64,000 nt of DNA from Haloarchaeobius amylolyticus. Lineage in GTDB: Archaea; Halobacteriota; Halobacteria; Halobacteriales; Natrialbaceae. The position numbers were made by a program, and so were the translations under genes. Each line of letters begins with the position of its first letter. Position 1 is the first letter of the stretch. This document shows, in pieces, positions 19,136 to 27,037 of the stretch. Where the stretch lies: positions 992,001-1,056,000 of the forward strand of contig NZ_JANHDH010000001.1 of assembly GCF_026616195.1 (NCBI RefSeq). Reading direction: 5' to 3'. Below the pieces are notes generated by a model that worked only from the letters and a program-made list of their open reading frames with translations, was not told the origin of the DNA and searched no databases.

Positions 19136-21331
19136 ATGTCAGGTGAGAACTTCGAGATCTCACGGCGGAAAGCACTGGCCGCACTGGGAACAATCGGCGC
19201 GGCGTCGGCGGGGGCGGGCCTCGGAACGTCGGCGTTCTTCAGCGACTCCGAGCGGTTCGAGGGCAACACCCTCACCGCGGGCGAGCTGGACCTCAAGGTC
19301 GACTGGGAGGAGCACTACTCCGACTGGTCCGATGACGAGAGCAAGAATCTGGATAACGAGGTCCTGATGTCCGAACCGGACGACACCTCGAACTACGTCG
19401 GCCTGCCGGACCCGATGAACCCACTCATCTGGGTCCACACCGACGACCTCGGGCAGTTCATGGACAACACGGCCGTCGAGGCCTACCCGGACACGAACGA
19501 CGACGGGGTCCAGGACTCCTTCGGCGAGGGTAATGTCGGCGACATCTGCGTCGACGGCGCGGACACGCCCGAGGATCTCAATCCGGCGAACGGGCTCCGG
19601 ACCAGCAACGACGACACGTTGGACGAGGATGACGAGCCCAAGCCGCTCGTCAGCCTCGAGGACGTCAAGCCCGGCGACTTCGGCGAGCTCACCCTGAGCT
19701 TCCACCTCTGTGACAACGACGGGTACGTGTGGCTCCAGGGTTCGAACGTCGCCGCCAGCGAGAACGGGCTCTCAGAGCCGGAGTCGAAAGACCCCGACGA
19801 GGGGCCGGGCGTGGAACTGCTCGACGCCATCCAGACCGTCTGGTGGTACGACGAGGACGGCGACAACGTCATCGACGAGGGGACCGTCGAACAGGAGGGC
19901 GAGACGGCGGACGTGATGATTGTCCTTGACCGGTCCGGGTCGATGGACCCGCAGGGCGAGCCCAACAAGTTCCAGAACGCCAAGGACGGGGCGAAGTCGC
20001 TGGTCGATGCACTTGGTCCAGGCGCTCAGGTCGGCCTCGTGTCCTTCAGCGATCAGGGAACCGTGGACGAGCCTCTCGGTTCCGCCCGGCAGGACGTCAA
20101 AGACAGTATCGATGGACTGAGTGCCGGCGGGACGACGAATATCGCGGACGCCATCAGCGACGCTCAGAGCGAACTCGCCGGGGGGTCCGGTGACAACCAG
20201 TACATGGTCGTGCTGAGCAACGGCGTGCAGAATACGGGTGGTGACGCCCGGGGTAATGCGACCGCCGCCAAGGACGCTGGCATCCACATCATCTCCATCG
20301 CCTACGGCAGCGGGGCCGACCAGAATCTCATGGAGGACATCTCAAGTCCCGATAAGGTCGACGACGGGACGATCGACGACGCCGACGAGAACGCCTTTGT
20401 CGGCGAGATCACCGACATCGACGACGTCTTCGACGACATCGGGGACATCATCGTCCAGCAGACGGGCGAGCAGGTGTTCCGCCGTGGGACCCTCGGCTCT
20501 GACCTCGAGGCACTCTCGACGGACGACGGTATCCCGCTCGACGGTGACCTCTCGACCGACTACGACGAGATCGGCGGCATCGGCAACGAGACCGACCCCG
20601 AGCTGGGCGAACGCGAGTGCTTCGCCGCCAGCGAGACCCACTACATCGGCTTCGCGTGGTACCTGCCGGTCGACCACGCCAACGAGATCCAGACCGACTC
20701 CGTCGTGTTCAACCTCGGCTTCTACACCGAGCAGTGCCGGCACAACGACGGCTCCGGGCAGTCCGGCACCAACCTCCAGATCTCCGGCAAGCGGGGCAAC
20801 GGTTTCGCCAAGGTTCAGGAGAACTACAACGGCGACCAGACCATCTCCGGCGGCGCCCGGGCGCGCTTCGGTGGACAGAACACGTGGGAGCTCGCGGTCG
20901 GCGACGCACCCGGCAGTTCGAACTTCAGCCAGGGCGAGTACAGCTGGACCAGTGGCAAGACCGTCGACTGGATGGTCTCCTACGACGACAGCAGCGACGA
21001 GCTGAGCTTCACGTTCGACGGCAACACCATCTCGCAGACGCTGTCGAGCGAACCGAGCGGCCGCATCGCGGTCCAGGGCAAGGCCGACGAGGCGACAGTC
21101 GAGATCGACGACCTGTCGCTGAGCGTCGACGGCGGGGCCCCGGATTCGCCGGTGCCAGACGGTGTCACCGCCACGAACGACGGCACGGGGCGGGAGATCC
21201 GCTACCTCTCCATCGACCCCGGCTTCGACGGGAGTCAGTCCTTCGAGTACAGCGGGACCACGACGGTCTCGCTACAGGGTGACTTCCCGGGCGGCGACGA
21301 GGACGTCGCCTTCGACGTGGTCGTCGAGTGA
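19136..21331 (+). CDS. SipW-type secreted surface protein with inserted VWA domain
   Basis: A 731-residue exported protein. The N-terminal SipW-type signal ('SRRKALAALGTIGAASAGAGLGTSAFFSDSE') is followed by a TasA/camelysin-like scaffold ('LDLKVDWEEHYSDWS', 'DVKPGDFGELTLSFHLC', 'YVWLQG'). A von Willebrand A domain is inserted at residues 258-440, with MIDAS 'DRSGS' at 265-269 and 'GGTTN' near 333; the fifth site reads 'VLSNG', with Asn instead of the usual Asp. The scaffold resumes to 'FNLGFYTEQCRHNDGSG' near residue 543. The last 190 residues are beta-rich and lectin-like, perhaps a choice-of-anchor domain. It probably forms or decorates surface fibres and is processed by the peptidase at 24189. 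Confidence 0.8.
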   Translation: MSGENFEISRRKALAALGTIGAASAGAGLGTSAFFSDSERFEGNTLTAGELDLKVDWEEHYSDWSDDESKNLDNEVLMSEPDDTSNYVGLPDPMNPLIWVHTDDLGQFMDNTAVEAYPDTNDDGVQDSFGEGNVGDICVDGADTPEDLNPANGLRTSNDDTLDEDDEPKPLVSLEDVKPGDFGELTLSFHLCDNDGYVWLQGSNVAASENGLSEPESKDPDEGPGVELLDAIQTVWWYDEDGDNVIDEGTVEQEGETADVMIVLDRSGSMDPQGEPNKFQNAKDGAKSLVDALGPGAQVGLVSFSDQGTVDEPLGSARQDVKDSIDGLSAGGTTNIADAISDAQSELAGGSGDNQYMVVLSNGVQNTGGDARGNATAAKDAGIHIISIAYGSGADQNLMEDISSPDKVDDGTIDDADENAFVGEITDIDDVFDDIGDIIVQQTGEQVFRRGTLGSDLEALSTDDGIPLDGDLSTDYDEIGGIGNETDPELGERECFAASETHYIGFAWYLPVDHANEIQTDSVVFNLGFYTEQCRHNDGSGQSGTNLQISGKRGNGFAKVQENYNGDQTISGGARARFGGQNTWELAVGDAPGSSNFSQGEYSWTSGKTVDWMVSYDDSSDELSFTFDGNTISQTLSSEPSGRIAVQGKADEATVEIDDLSLSVDGGAPDSPVPDGVTATNDGTGREIRYLSIDPGFDGSQSFEYSGTTTVSLQGDFPGGDEDVAFDVVVE

Positions 21332-21352
21332 GGAACAGGTCGGCAGCTAGCG

Positions 21353-21455
21353 GCCCACGACGGCACGCGAACGCCCGGCCCGTCCGGGACTCGCGGCGCG
21401 GCAGACGCGTCTCGGCGGTTCGATTCCGCCGGTGGGTCATCCCCGGGGAGGGGGA
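21353..21455 (+). promoter_or_regulatory. tRNA-like structured leader element 2
   Basis: The closing stem is CCCAC (21354-58) with GTGGG (21432-36). Inside are a hairpin CCCGG-CCCGT-CCGGG (about 21373-87), a weak CGCG/CGCG pairing, and a perfect T-arm-like hairpin GGCGG-TTCGATT-CCGCC (21414-21430). TCCCC-GGGGA-GGGGGA (21440-55) then leads into the start at 21461. 24 nt (21413-21436) are identical to 23182-23205. Confidence 0.55.
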
Positions 21456-21460
21456 GAACG

Positions 21461-23056
21461 ATGTCAGGGGAGGACCTCGAACTTTCACGACGGAAAGCGC
21501 TCGCGGCACTCGGGACGGCCGGTGTCGCGTCGGTAGGCGTCGGCTTCGGGACGAGCGCCTACTTCAGCGACAGGGAATCGTACGAGGCGAACCGGCTGGT
21601 CGCCGGCGAGCTGGACCTCAAGGTCGACTGGACGGAGCACTACTCGGACTGGTCGGCGGACGAGGGCGAGGGTATCGACACCGTCGCGTCGGAACCCGGG
21701 GACGGGCTGGTCGGATTCCCGTCGGCGGCGCCGCCGGCCGAGCAGTCGGTGTTCGTCAGCGACCCGGACCAGCTCCTCGCGAACACGGCCATCGAGGCGT
21801 TCCCGGACGTGCTCTCGACGGCCGAGGCGTACGACGCCCGGCAGGCCGAGCTGGCGGACGACAGCACGCTGTGTGACCTGCCGGCCGACCTGGACGGCGG
21901 CGAGGGCGTTCTCGCCCACCCGTTCCGGACGCGGGGAACCTTCGGGGAGGAACCGAACCCACAGACCACGGCCGCCGGCGACCCACTGGTGAACGTCTCG
22001 GACGTCAAGCCCGGCGACTTCGGTGAGGTGACCTTCAGTCTGCACCTCTGTGGCAATCCGGGGTACGTCTGGCTGACCGGCACACTCCGGGACGCAGCAG
22101 AGAACGGAGTGACAGAGCCCGAGGCGGCGGCCGACGGCGAGGAGGAGACCGAGGCACGGCCCGCCTCAGAGGACAGCGCCTCGGATACGGTCGAACTCCT
22201 GGACGAACTCCGGGCAGCGATGTGGTACGACACGGGCCCAGACGGGGTCTACGGCGCCGACTTCGAAGACAAGGATGCTGGCGAGGGCGACAACCGGCTC
22301 CAGGATGGCGAGCAGGTGCTCCCGTTGACCGGGTCGCTCCGCAACGTTCTCACCCTCCTTGAAGCGGGGATGTACCCACTCGACGCCGAACCCGTCACGG
22401 ACAGCACCGGGACGGAGCCGACGGCCCCCGCGGGTGCGACGGTCGTCTCGACCGACGACGGTGCGACGACGTACCTGACCACCGAGGAACCGTTCGCGAC
22501 CAAGGGTGCCCGGAACCTGACCTGTGCGGACTACGCGGAGACCCTGGACATCGACGACCTGGTCGGGACGTCTATCGAGGCCGACACCCTCGCGAGCAAG
22601 ACCGAGTATCCGGCCTGTGGTGGGTCGTTGACCGTCGACAGCGTGGACATCGGCGCGGGCTCGATCACCCTCTCGTCGGACTTCCCGGTCCGCATCGTGA
22701 GCCTCAAGGGTGGGAACCAGGGCGAGAAACTGTACGTCTGGCCGGCCCCGGGCGTCGTCCTCGACGAGGTCGTCTTCTCGACACCCGATACCGCATCCGG
22801 CCAGCCGGCCGGTATCAGCAACCTCGGGGTCTGCTGTACCACGGATACCGTCCCGACCCCGGAAGGTGACCCCGGACGGGAGTGCTTCCAGAACTCGACG
22901 ACGGCCTACATCGGCTTCGAGTGGTGGTTGCCGGCCGATACGGGAGACGAGGTCCAGACAGACGGCGTGTCGTTCGACCTCGGGTTCTACACGGAGCAGT
23001 GCCGCCACAACGACGGGAGTGGTATGGCCACGACGACCAGCGGGACCAACGGGTGA
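21461..23056 (+). CDS. SipW-type secreted surface protein with KGG-type beta insert
   Basis: A 531-residue paralogue of the gene upstream, sharing the signal ('SRRKALAALGTAGVASVGVGFGTSAYFSDRE') and scaffold ('LDLKVDWTEHYSDWS', 'DVKPGDFGEVTFSLHLC', 'FDLGFYTEQCRHNDGSG'). In place of the VWA domain it has, at a different loop (about residues 355-455), a module with 'FPVRIVSLKGGNQGEKLYVW' and 'QPAGISNLGVCC'. This resembles a small beta domain widespread in secreted bacterial proteins ('KGG...YVY...ISHISFC'). It ends soon after the scaffold with a Ser/Thr/Gly tail. An exported, fibre-like or matrix role is inferred. Confidence 0.78.
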   Translation: MSGEDLELSRRKALAALGTAGVASVGVGFGTSAYFSDRESYEANRLVAGELDLKVDWTEHYSDWSADEGEGIDTVASEPGDGLVGFPSAAPPAEQSVFVSDPDQLLANTAIEAFPDVLSTAEAYDARQAELADDSTLCDLPADLDGGEGVLAHPFRTRGTFGEEPNPQTTAAGDPLVNVSDVKPGDFGEVTFSLHLCGNPGYVWLTGTLRDAAENGVTEPEAAADGEEETEARPASEDSASDTVELLDELRAAMWYDTGPDGVYGADFEDKDAGEGDNRLQDGEQVLPLTGSLRNVLTLLEAGMYPLDAEPVTDSTGTEPTAPAGATVVSTDDGATTYLTTEEPFATKGARNLTCADYAETLDIDDLVGTSIEADTLASKTEYPACGGSLTVDSVDIGAGSITLSSDFPVRIVSLKGGNQGEKLYVWPAPGVVLDEVVFSTPDTASGQPAGISNLGVCCTTDTVPTPEGDPGRECFQNSTTAYIGFEWWLPADTGDEVQTDGVSFDLGFYTEQCRHNDGSGMATTTSGTNG

Positions 23057-23578
23057 GACTCCCGGGCGAGCCCGACGGTCCGCAGCCGCTCGACCGGCCG
23101 CGACGACCAGCAGCCCACGACAGCGAAGTGGGGAACGATACCCACGGTGGCCAGCGGCCCCACCCCGACCGGCAGGGGTAGCGGCGGTTCGATTCCGCCG
23201 GTGGGAGTAGCGACGTATGCGATCCAGTTCGACACACCGGCGGGGCACGGACCCGCCACCGACCACCGGGAGGAACCGCTCTCGCCCGTCCGTGACCTCA
23301 CACCGACCGCACCGGCTGCACCCGCACCCACAGCGAACCCACCGACCCGGCGCCGACCAGGCTCGACAACTGGAAACGTGGGTGAAAACAGTTTATAGCC
23401 ACCGGTTATCGACCGTCGTCTCGCAGGGAACGGCCGCATGCCACCGTCTCTGGCCCGTGTGGGCCCCGATGTGTGGTATGCGAGGGCTAGTTATGGGGCT
23501 GCCGTTCGAACGACCTGACGATGCTCAGGGGACCGTCCGACCGACGCGACGACACGGATCGACGGGGGTGGGTTCGTG
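23057..23578 (+). other. Gene-free region with a third tRNA-like element and a promoter
   Basis: No credible gene is present. The first 150 nt hold the third structured element. 'CAGTTTATAGCC' at about 23388-23398 is a strong TATA box that gives the next gene its own promoter; its transcript would begin near 23420, leaving a leader of about 160 nt. The ATG-started frame at 23217, just after the element, encodes a Pro/Arg/His-rich sequence that does not look like a protein. Confidence 0.55.
23113..23206 (+). promoter_or_regulatory. tRNA-like structured element 3, without an intact gene after it
   Basis: The closing stem is CCCAC (23114-18) with GTGGG (23201-05). Internal hairpins are GTGGG-GAACGATA-CCCAC (about 23128-45), CCCC-GACCGGCA-GGGG (about 23163-78) and the T-arm-like GGCGG-TTCGATT-CCGCC (23183-99). 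With its three internal arms it is the most cloverleaf-like of the three copies. Unlike the others it is not followed within 35 nt by a coding gene. Confidence 0.5.
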
Positions 23579-24160
23579 ATGACCGGTGAGGAGCTCTCAC
23601 GCCGCCAGTTGCTCGGCGCAGCGGGCGTGCTCTGCACCGTCGGTCTGGTCGGCGGTGCCGGGACGCACGCCCTGCTGACCGACGACGAGAGCTTCGAGGG
23701 GAACCTCATCCAGGCCAGCGAACTCGACCTGCAGGTCGCCTGTCGGACCGACGCCGGCGAGGTCGACCCACCGCAGACCGACGGCCCGTTCCCCTCGACC
23801 TACGCCGACGCCGGGACGGTCGACCCGTCGCTGACGGTCACCGCCGGGACCGAGCGCACCCTCACGGTCGCGCTCCAGACGAACATGGCGGCCGAGACCG
23901 GCCTCGAGGTTCGTGGCGACGCGATGGCCGAGACCGGGGCGACCATCGAGGTCCGACACCGGGGACCGAAGGCAGACGGACTGGAGACCATCGCGAAGCA
24001 GTTGGAGGCGACGGCCCTGCCGACGACGCTCGACCTCGGGCGATGCGGTCCGACCGACCGGCCTCGGATGACCGAACTCACCCTGTCGGTTCCACCGGAC
24101 GCGCCGACCGACTCACAGACGATGACCCTCGAATTCACCGCACGACAATGTACCGACTGA
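23579..24160 (+). CDS. Small SipW-type secreted protein
   Basis: A 193-residue protein beginning 'MTGEELSRRQLLGAAGVLCTVGLVGGAGTHALLTDDESFEGN', a SipW-type signal with the usual 'FEGN' just after it, then a single beta-sandwich-like domain of alternating Thr/Val/Glu. A GTG lies immediately upstream, but the ATG is preferred since a G-rich ribosome-binding-like stretch ('GGGGGTGGG') lies 8-16 nt before it. Only two Cys remain in the C-terminal half, which could form a disulfide. It is likely a minor fibre subunit or anchor in the same system as the two large proteins upstream. Confidence 0.7.
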   Translation: MTGEELSRRQLLGAAGVLCTVGLVGGAGTHALLTDDESFEGNLIQASELDLQVACRTDAGEVDPPQTDGPFPSTYADAGTVDPSLTVTAGTERTLTVALQTNMAAETGLEVRGDAMAETGATIEVRHRGPKADGLETIAKQLEATALPTTLDLGRCGPTDRPRMTELTLSVPPDAPTDSQTMTLEFTARQCTD

Positions 24161-24188
24161 CACAGCGATCCGACCGGAGGGGACAGCC

Positions 24189-25277
24189 ATGAGCCGTCCA
24201 CGGTGGCTCCGGGCGCTGCGAATCCTCGCCTTCCTCGTCGTCCTGGCCGTACTGGTGCCGTTCGTCGTCTACAGCGTCCCGCAGGTCGTGGGCGCGGACC
24301 ACAGTTTCGTCGTCCTCTCGGGGAGCATGGAGCCGACGATGAGTCCGGGCGATGCCGTGGTCGTGACCGAGGTCGACCCCGAGCGCCTCGAGTCCGGCGA
24401 CGTGATCACCTTCGGCCAGAACGGGACGCCGACAACGCACCGCATCGTCGAGGTCCAGCCCCGCGAGGATGGTCTGCAGTTCCTGACGAAGGGCGATGCG
24501 AACGAGGACCCTGACAGGGCACCGGTACAGGCCGAGCAGATCGTCGGGGAGGTCGAGTACGTCCTCCCGTACGTGGGGCACGTGGTCGGCTTCGCGAACA
24601 CGACGACCGGCTTCGGCCTCCTGGTGGCCGGGCCGCTCGCACTGCTGGTCGTCACCGAGCTCTGGACCGCGGCGGCCGCGATACGTGACGGACCCGACGA
24701 CGAGGGCGGGACGGAGGAGCCCGACGCTGTAGCGTCCGACGCCGAGTCGGTGGGGCAGGAGAACGAACCCGGAGCGATGGGCGGGCCACGGGAGGAGCCA
24801 GACGACGACGCTGATGACGGGCCAGCGACGATCACGCTGAGCCAGCGGGACTTCCGCCTGAGCCTGCTCCTGTTCGCACTCTATGCACCCTACAGCGGCT
24901 GGATGGCCTACCAGCGACTGGACCCGGTCTCGGTCGCCCTCGCGGTCGCGTCGGCCGCCGGCCTCCTGTTCGCGGGCTTCGTCGTGGTGACGGGTGGGTC
25001 CGACGACGACGGGACCGCGACGGCGGGGGACGGGGACGACGAGGACCCGACCCTGCCGCCCGCCCGGGTCGACCTTGGCGAGCGCGCCACGGAGTTCGAG
25101 TTCGACACCGGACTCGAACCGGTCGCCTGGGAGCCCGGGCAGGCACCCGACATCGACTGGCCAGAGCCGCAGTGGTCCAGTCCGAACGGCAATGGCCCCA
25201 CCGACGACCCGGGGGACCTCTGGGAACCGCGTGGTTCAGACGGGTCGCCCGACCCCAGCGAGGTGGATGGTCGATGA
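24189..25277 (+). CDS. Signal peptidase I, archaeal/SipW (S26B) type
   Basis: A 362-residue membrane peptidase. After one N-terminal helix (residues 10-30) comes the catalytic Ser46 in 'VVLSGSMEPTM' and His84 in 'TPTTHRIVEV'; the Lys of bacterial enzymes is replaced by His, as in ER and SipW types. 'FLTKGDANEDPD' completes the fold. A second helix near 145-165 and two more near 225-265 surround an acidic cytoplasmic or external stretch, and the C-terminal 90 residues are disordered and acidic, longer than usual. It sits right after the SipW-type substrates and most likely cleaves their signals. The stop overlaps the next start (ATGA). Confidence 0.9.
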   Translation: MSRPRWLRALRILAFLVVLAVLVPFVVYSVPQVVGADHSFVVLSGSMEPTMSPGDAVVVTEVDPERLESGDVITFGQNGTPTTHRIVEVQPREDGLQFLTKGDANEDPDRAPVQAEQIVGEVEYVLPYVGHVVGFANTTTGFGLLVAGPLALLVVTELWTAAAAIRDGPDDEGGTEEPDAVASDAESVGQENEPGAMGGPREEPDDDADDGPATITLSQRDFRLSLLLFALYAPYSGWMAYQRLDPVSVALAVASAAGLLFAGFVVVTGGSDDDGTATAGDGDDEDPTLPPARVDLGERATEFEFDTGLEPVAWEPGQAPDIDWPEPQWSSPNGNGPTDDPGDLWEPRGSDGSPDPSEVDGR

Positions 25278-25807
25278 CGGACCGAACACCACCCCGACAG
25301 GTCCGGATAGCCCTGCTCCTGGTGGCGCTCCTCGGCCTCGCACTCGTCGGCGGCTACCAGACCTACGGGGCGCTGAGCGACTCCGAACCGGTCTCGGTGA
25401 ACGTCTCCATCGAGGGGGCATCCGCAGAGGACGAGACCACCTCGACGACCGGGAACGCGACAGACACGACGACGAACGTGACCACCTCCCAGACGACCAC
25501 CACGCAGAACACCACCACGCAGACGACCACCACACAGAACACCACCACGCAGACGACCACCACACAGAACACCACCACGCAGACGACCACTACACAGACG
25601 ACCACCACGCAGAACACCACCACACAGAACACCACCACGCAGTCGACCACTACACAGACGACCACCACGCAGAACACCACCACACAGAACACCACCACGC
25701 AGTCGACAACTGCCCAGACTACCACGACAACTACGACAACTGCGACGACCACGACCGCACAGACGAACACCACGACGACGAACGCGTCGGTACTGTACGT
25801 TCGGTAG
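25274..25807 (+). CDS. Thr/Asn/Gln-repeat surface protein
   Basis: A 177-residue exported protein. An N-terminal helix ('IALLLVALLGLALVGGYQTYGALSDSE') with the SipW-like 'GALSDSE' is followed by a short spacer and a repeat tract built from 'QTTTTQNTTT' units. The many N-T-T sites would be N-glycosylation sequons on the cell surface, and the Thr runs could be O-glycosylated. It ends 'NASVLYVR'. The start overlaps the signal peptidase stop by 4 nt (ATGA), so the two are translationally coupled. The frame is open further upstream, but that part overlaps the peptidase. Mucin-like stalk or coat is a reasonable inference. Confidence 0.75.
   Translation: MTDRTPPRQVRIALLLVALLGLALVGGYQTYGALSDSEPVSVNVSIEGASAEDETTSTTGNATDTTTNVTTSQTTTTQNTTTQTTTTQNTTTQTTTTQNTTTQTTTTQTTTTQNTTTQNTTTQSTTTQTTTTQNTTTQNTTTQSTTAQTTTTTTTTATTTTAQTNTTTTNASVLYVR
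25490..25745 (+). repeat. Tandem codon repeat (ACC/ACG/CAG/AAC)
   Basis: Three near-identical 30-nt units encoding 'QTTTTQNTTT' are followed by two 60-nt units ending 'QNTTTQSTTT', then Thr/Ala-rich remnants. The units differ mostly at third positions (ACC, ACA, ACT), as expected for repeat growth with point change. Confidence 0.8.
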
Positions 25808-25857
25808 CGCCGTGCCGGGTGGAGACAGAGAGAGCGACAGCGGCAGCAGGACGGCGG

Positions 25858-26319
25858 TCAGGGAACGACGTTCGACACCAGCCCGACGAGCGTCCCCCAG
25901 ACCGCGTAGGTCACCAGCGAGAGCTCGCTGTACACCGGGAAGATGGCCATCGACGTCACACCGTGACTGACGAGCCAGAGGGGTTCGATGAGGGCGTACG
26001 CCGCGCCCCAGGAGAGGACGCCGAAGACCAGGCCGACCACGGGGCCGAGGAAGCCGCGACCGTAGTGCCACAGCGGGCGCGAGTGGACGAGGACGCCGAA
26101 GACGCCGCCGAACAGGGCGGAGAACACCAGGTGCCAGACCCACGGGTTCGAGACGGCGGTGGTGAGTTCGAGGCTCGTGCCGATGGCGAGTGGCGACAGC
26201 GAGAGCACGAACGGTGCGAGCACGAGGAGCAGGCCGGCGATGAGTCCCGAGAACATGGTCTTGAGGACCACGTCCTGACGTGGGGTGACCTCGACGGTGA
26301 CGGTCGGCTGTGCGCTCAT
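25858..26319 (-). CDS. Unknown four-helix membrane protein
   Basis: A 153-residue protein with about four hydrophobic helices and a short N-terminal hydrophilic head. It is not recognised. The TATA box ('ATATTTATGG' on the minus strand, about 26343-26352) lies 25-30 nt before the ATG, so the transcript is leaderless. The TATA box is flanked by an inverted repeat that could be an operator (26333-26363). It converges with the repeat protein gene. Confidence 0.65.
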   Translation of the reverse strand: MSAQPTVTVEVTPRQDVVLKTMFSGLIAGLLLVLAPFVLSLSPLAIGTSLELTTAVSNPWVWHLVFSALFGGVFGVLVHSRPLWHYGRGFLGPVVGLVFGVLSWGAAYALIEPLWLVSHGVTSMAIFPVYSELSLVTYAVWGTLVGLVSNVVP

Positions 26320-26332
26320 TACTTCCTATCGA

Positions 26333-26363
26333 GTTAGCGAACCATAAATATAGTTTGCCTAAC
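26333..26363. promoter_or_regulatory. Inverted repeat around a TATA box
   Basis: GTTAGCGAAC (26333-42) and GTTTGCCTAAC (26353-63) are near-inverted arms on either side of the TATA-containing spacer 'CATAAATATA'. A repressor bound here would mask the promoter of the membrane protein at 26319. The GTTAG...CTAAC core recalls DtxR-type metal-regulator sites, but this is only an impression. Confidence 0.45.
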
Positions 26364-26402
26364 TGTTACCCGAATCCGACCCACTTTCGGTCGGCCGGCG
26401 GC

Positions 26403-26978
26403 TCAGAAACTCCAGTCGTCGTCGCCGAAGCCCTCGCGTTCCTCGGCGGGTCGCGGCTGCAACTCGGCGTCCTCCAGTTCCTGCCGGACCGCCCGGTAGA
26501 CCTCCTCGACCGGGGGAGTGTCCATCGTCGGGTCCAGCGGGTGCTCGCCGACCCACTTGTAGCGGACGGTACGGTCGCGGTCGATGAGGAAGCACGACCG
26601 TTTCGACCGGGGGAACAGTTTGAACGTGCGGTACTTCACGTCGAACGCCTCGGCGAGGTCGAGTTCGGGGTCGGAGATGAGGGGGAAGTCCAGCCCGAAC
26701 GTCGACATGAAGGTCTTGTGCGTCAGCGGGCGGGACTTGCTCGCGCCGACGATCTGGACGTTGCCCTCGGCGTCGTCGAACCAGTCGTAGTCGCGGAACT
26801 CGCACCACTCGCCGGTGCAGTCCGGCGTGAAGTCGTTCGTGTAGAAACACAGCAGTACGGGTGCCTCGTCCAGGAGGGTCGAGAGGCGGGTCTGTTCGGT
26901 CCCGCCGCCGGGTCGGACGAGGGGGGCGACGAACTCGGGGGCCGTGTCGCCGACTGCGAGCCCCGACGCATCACTCAT
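26403..26978 (-). CDS. Peroxiredoxin (AhpC/TSA, Bcp-like)
   Basis: A 191-residue thiol peroxidase that reduces peroxides. 'VLLCFYTNDFTPDCTGEWCEFRDYDWF' holds the probable peroxidatic Cys (TPDCT) and a second Cys four residues on, a Bcp/PrxQ-like spacing. 'GDTAPEFVAPLVR' is the usual N-terminus of the fold. ATG 26978 is used; the open frame runs 37 residues further without coding character. Reductant unknown, thioredoxin likely. Confidence 0.88.
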   Translation of the reverse strand: MSDASGLAVGDTAPEFVAPLVRPGGGTEQTRLSTLLDEAPVLLCFYTNDFTPDCTGEWCEFRDYDWFDDAEGNVQIVGASKSRPLTHKTFMSTFGLDFPLISDPELDLAEAFDVKYRTFKLFPRSKRSCFLIDRDRTVRYKWVGEHPLDPTMDTPPVEEVYRAVRQELEDAELQPRPAEEREGFGDDDWSF

Positions 26979-27037
26979 GGGTGGAAGTGTGGGCTTGCAC
27001 GAATATACGTTTCGGCAACGTGTCGAGGGTGAGTCAC

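Noticed and set aside
21413-23205. The 24-nt direct repeats as ends of an insertion sequence or a tRNA att site
   Set aside because: No transposase, integrase or target tRNA is present, and the first copy differs by compensating changes, which favours RNA structure.
23217-23579. Open frame starting just after the third structured element
   Set aside because: The product is Pro/Arg/His-rich and unlike any haloarchaeal protein. A TATA box lies inside it.
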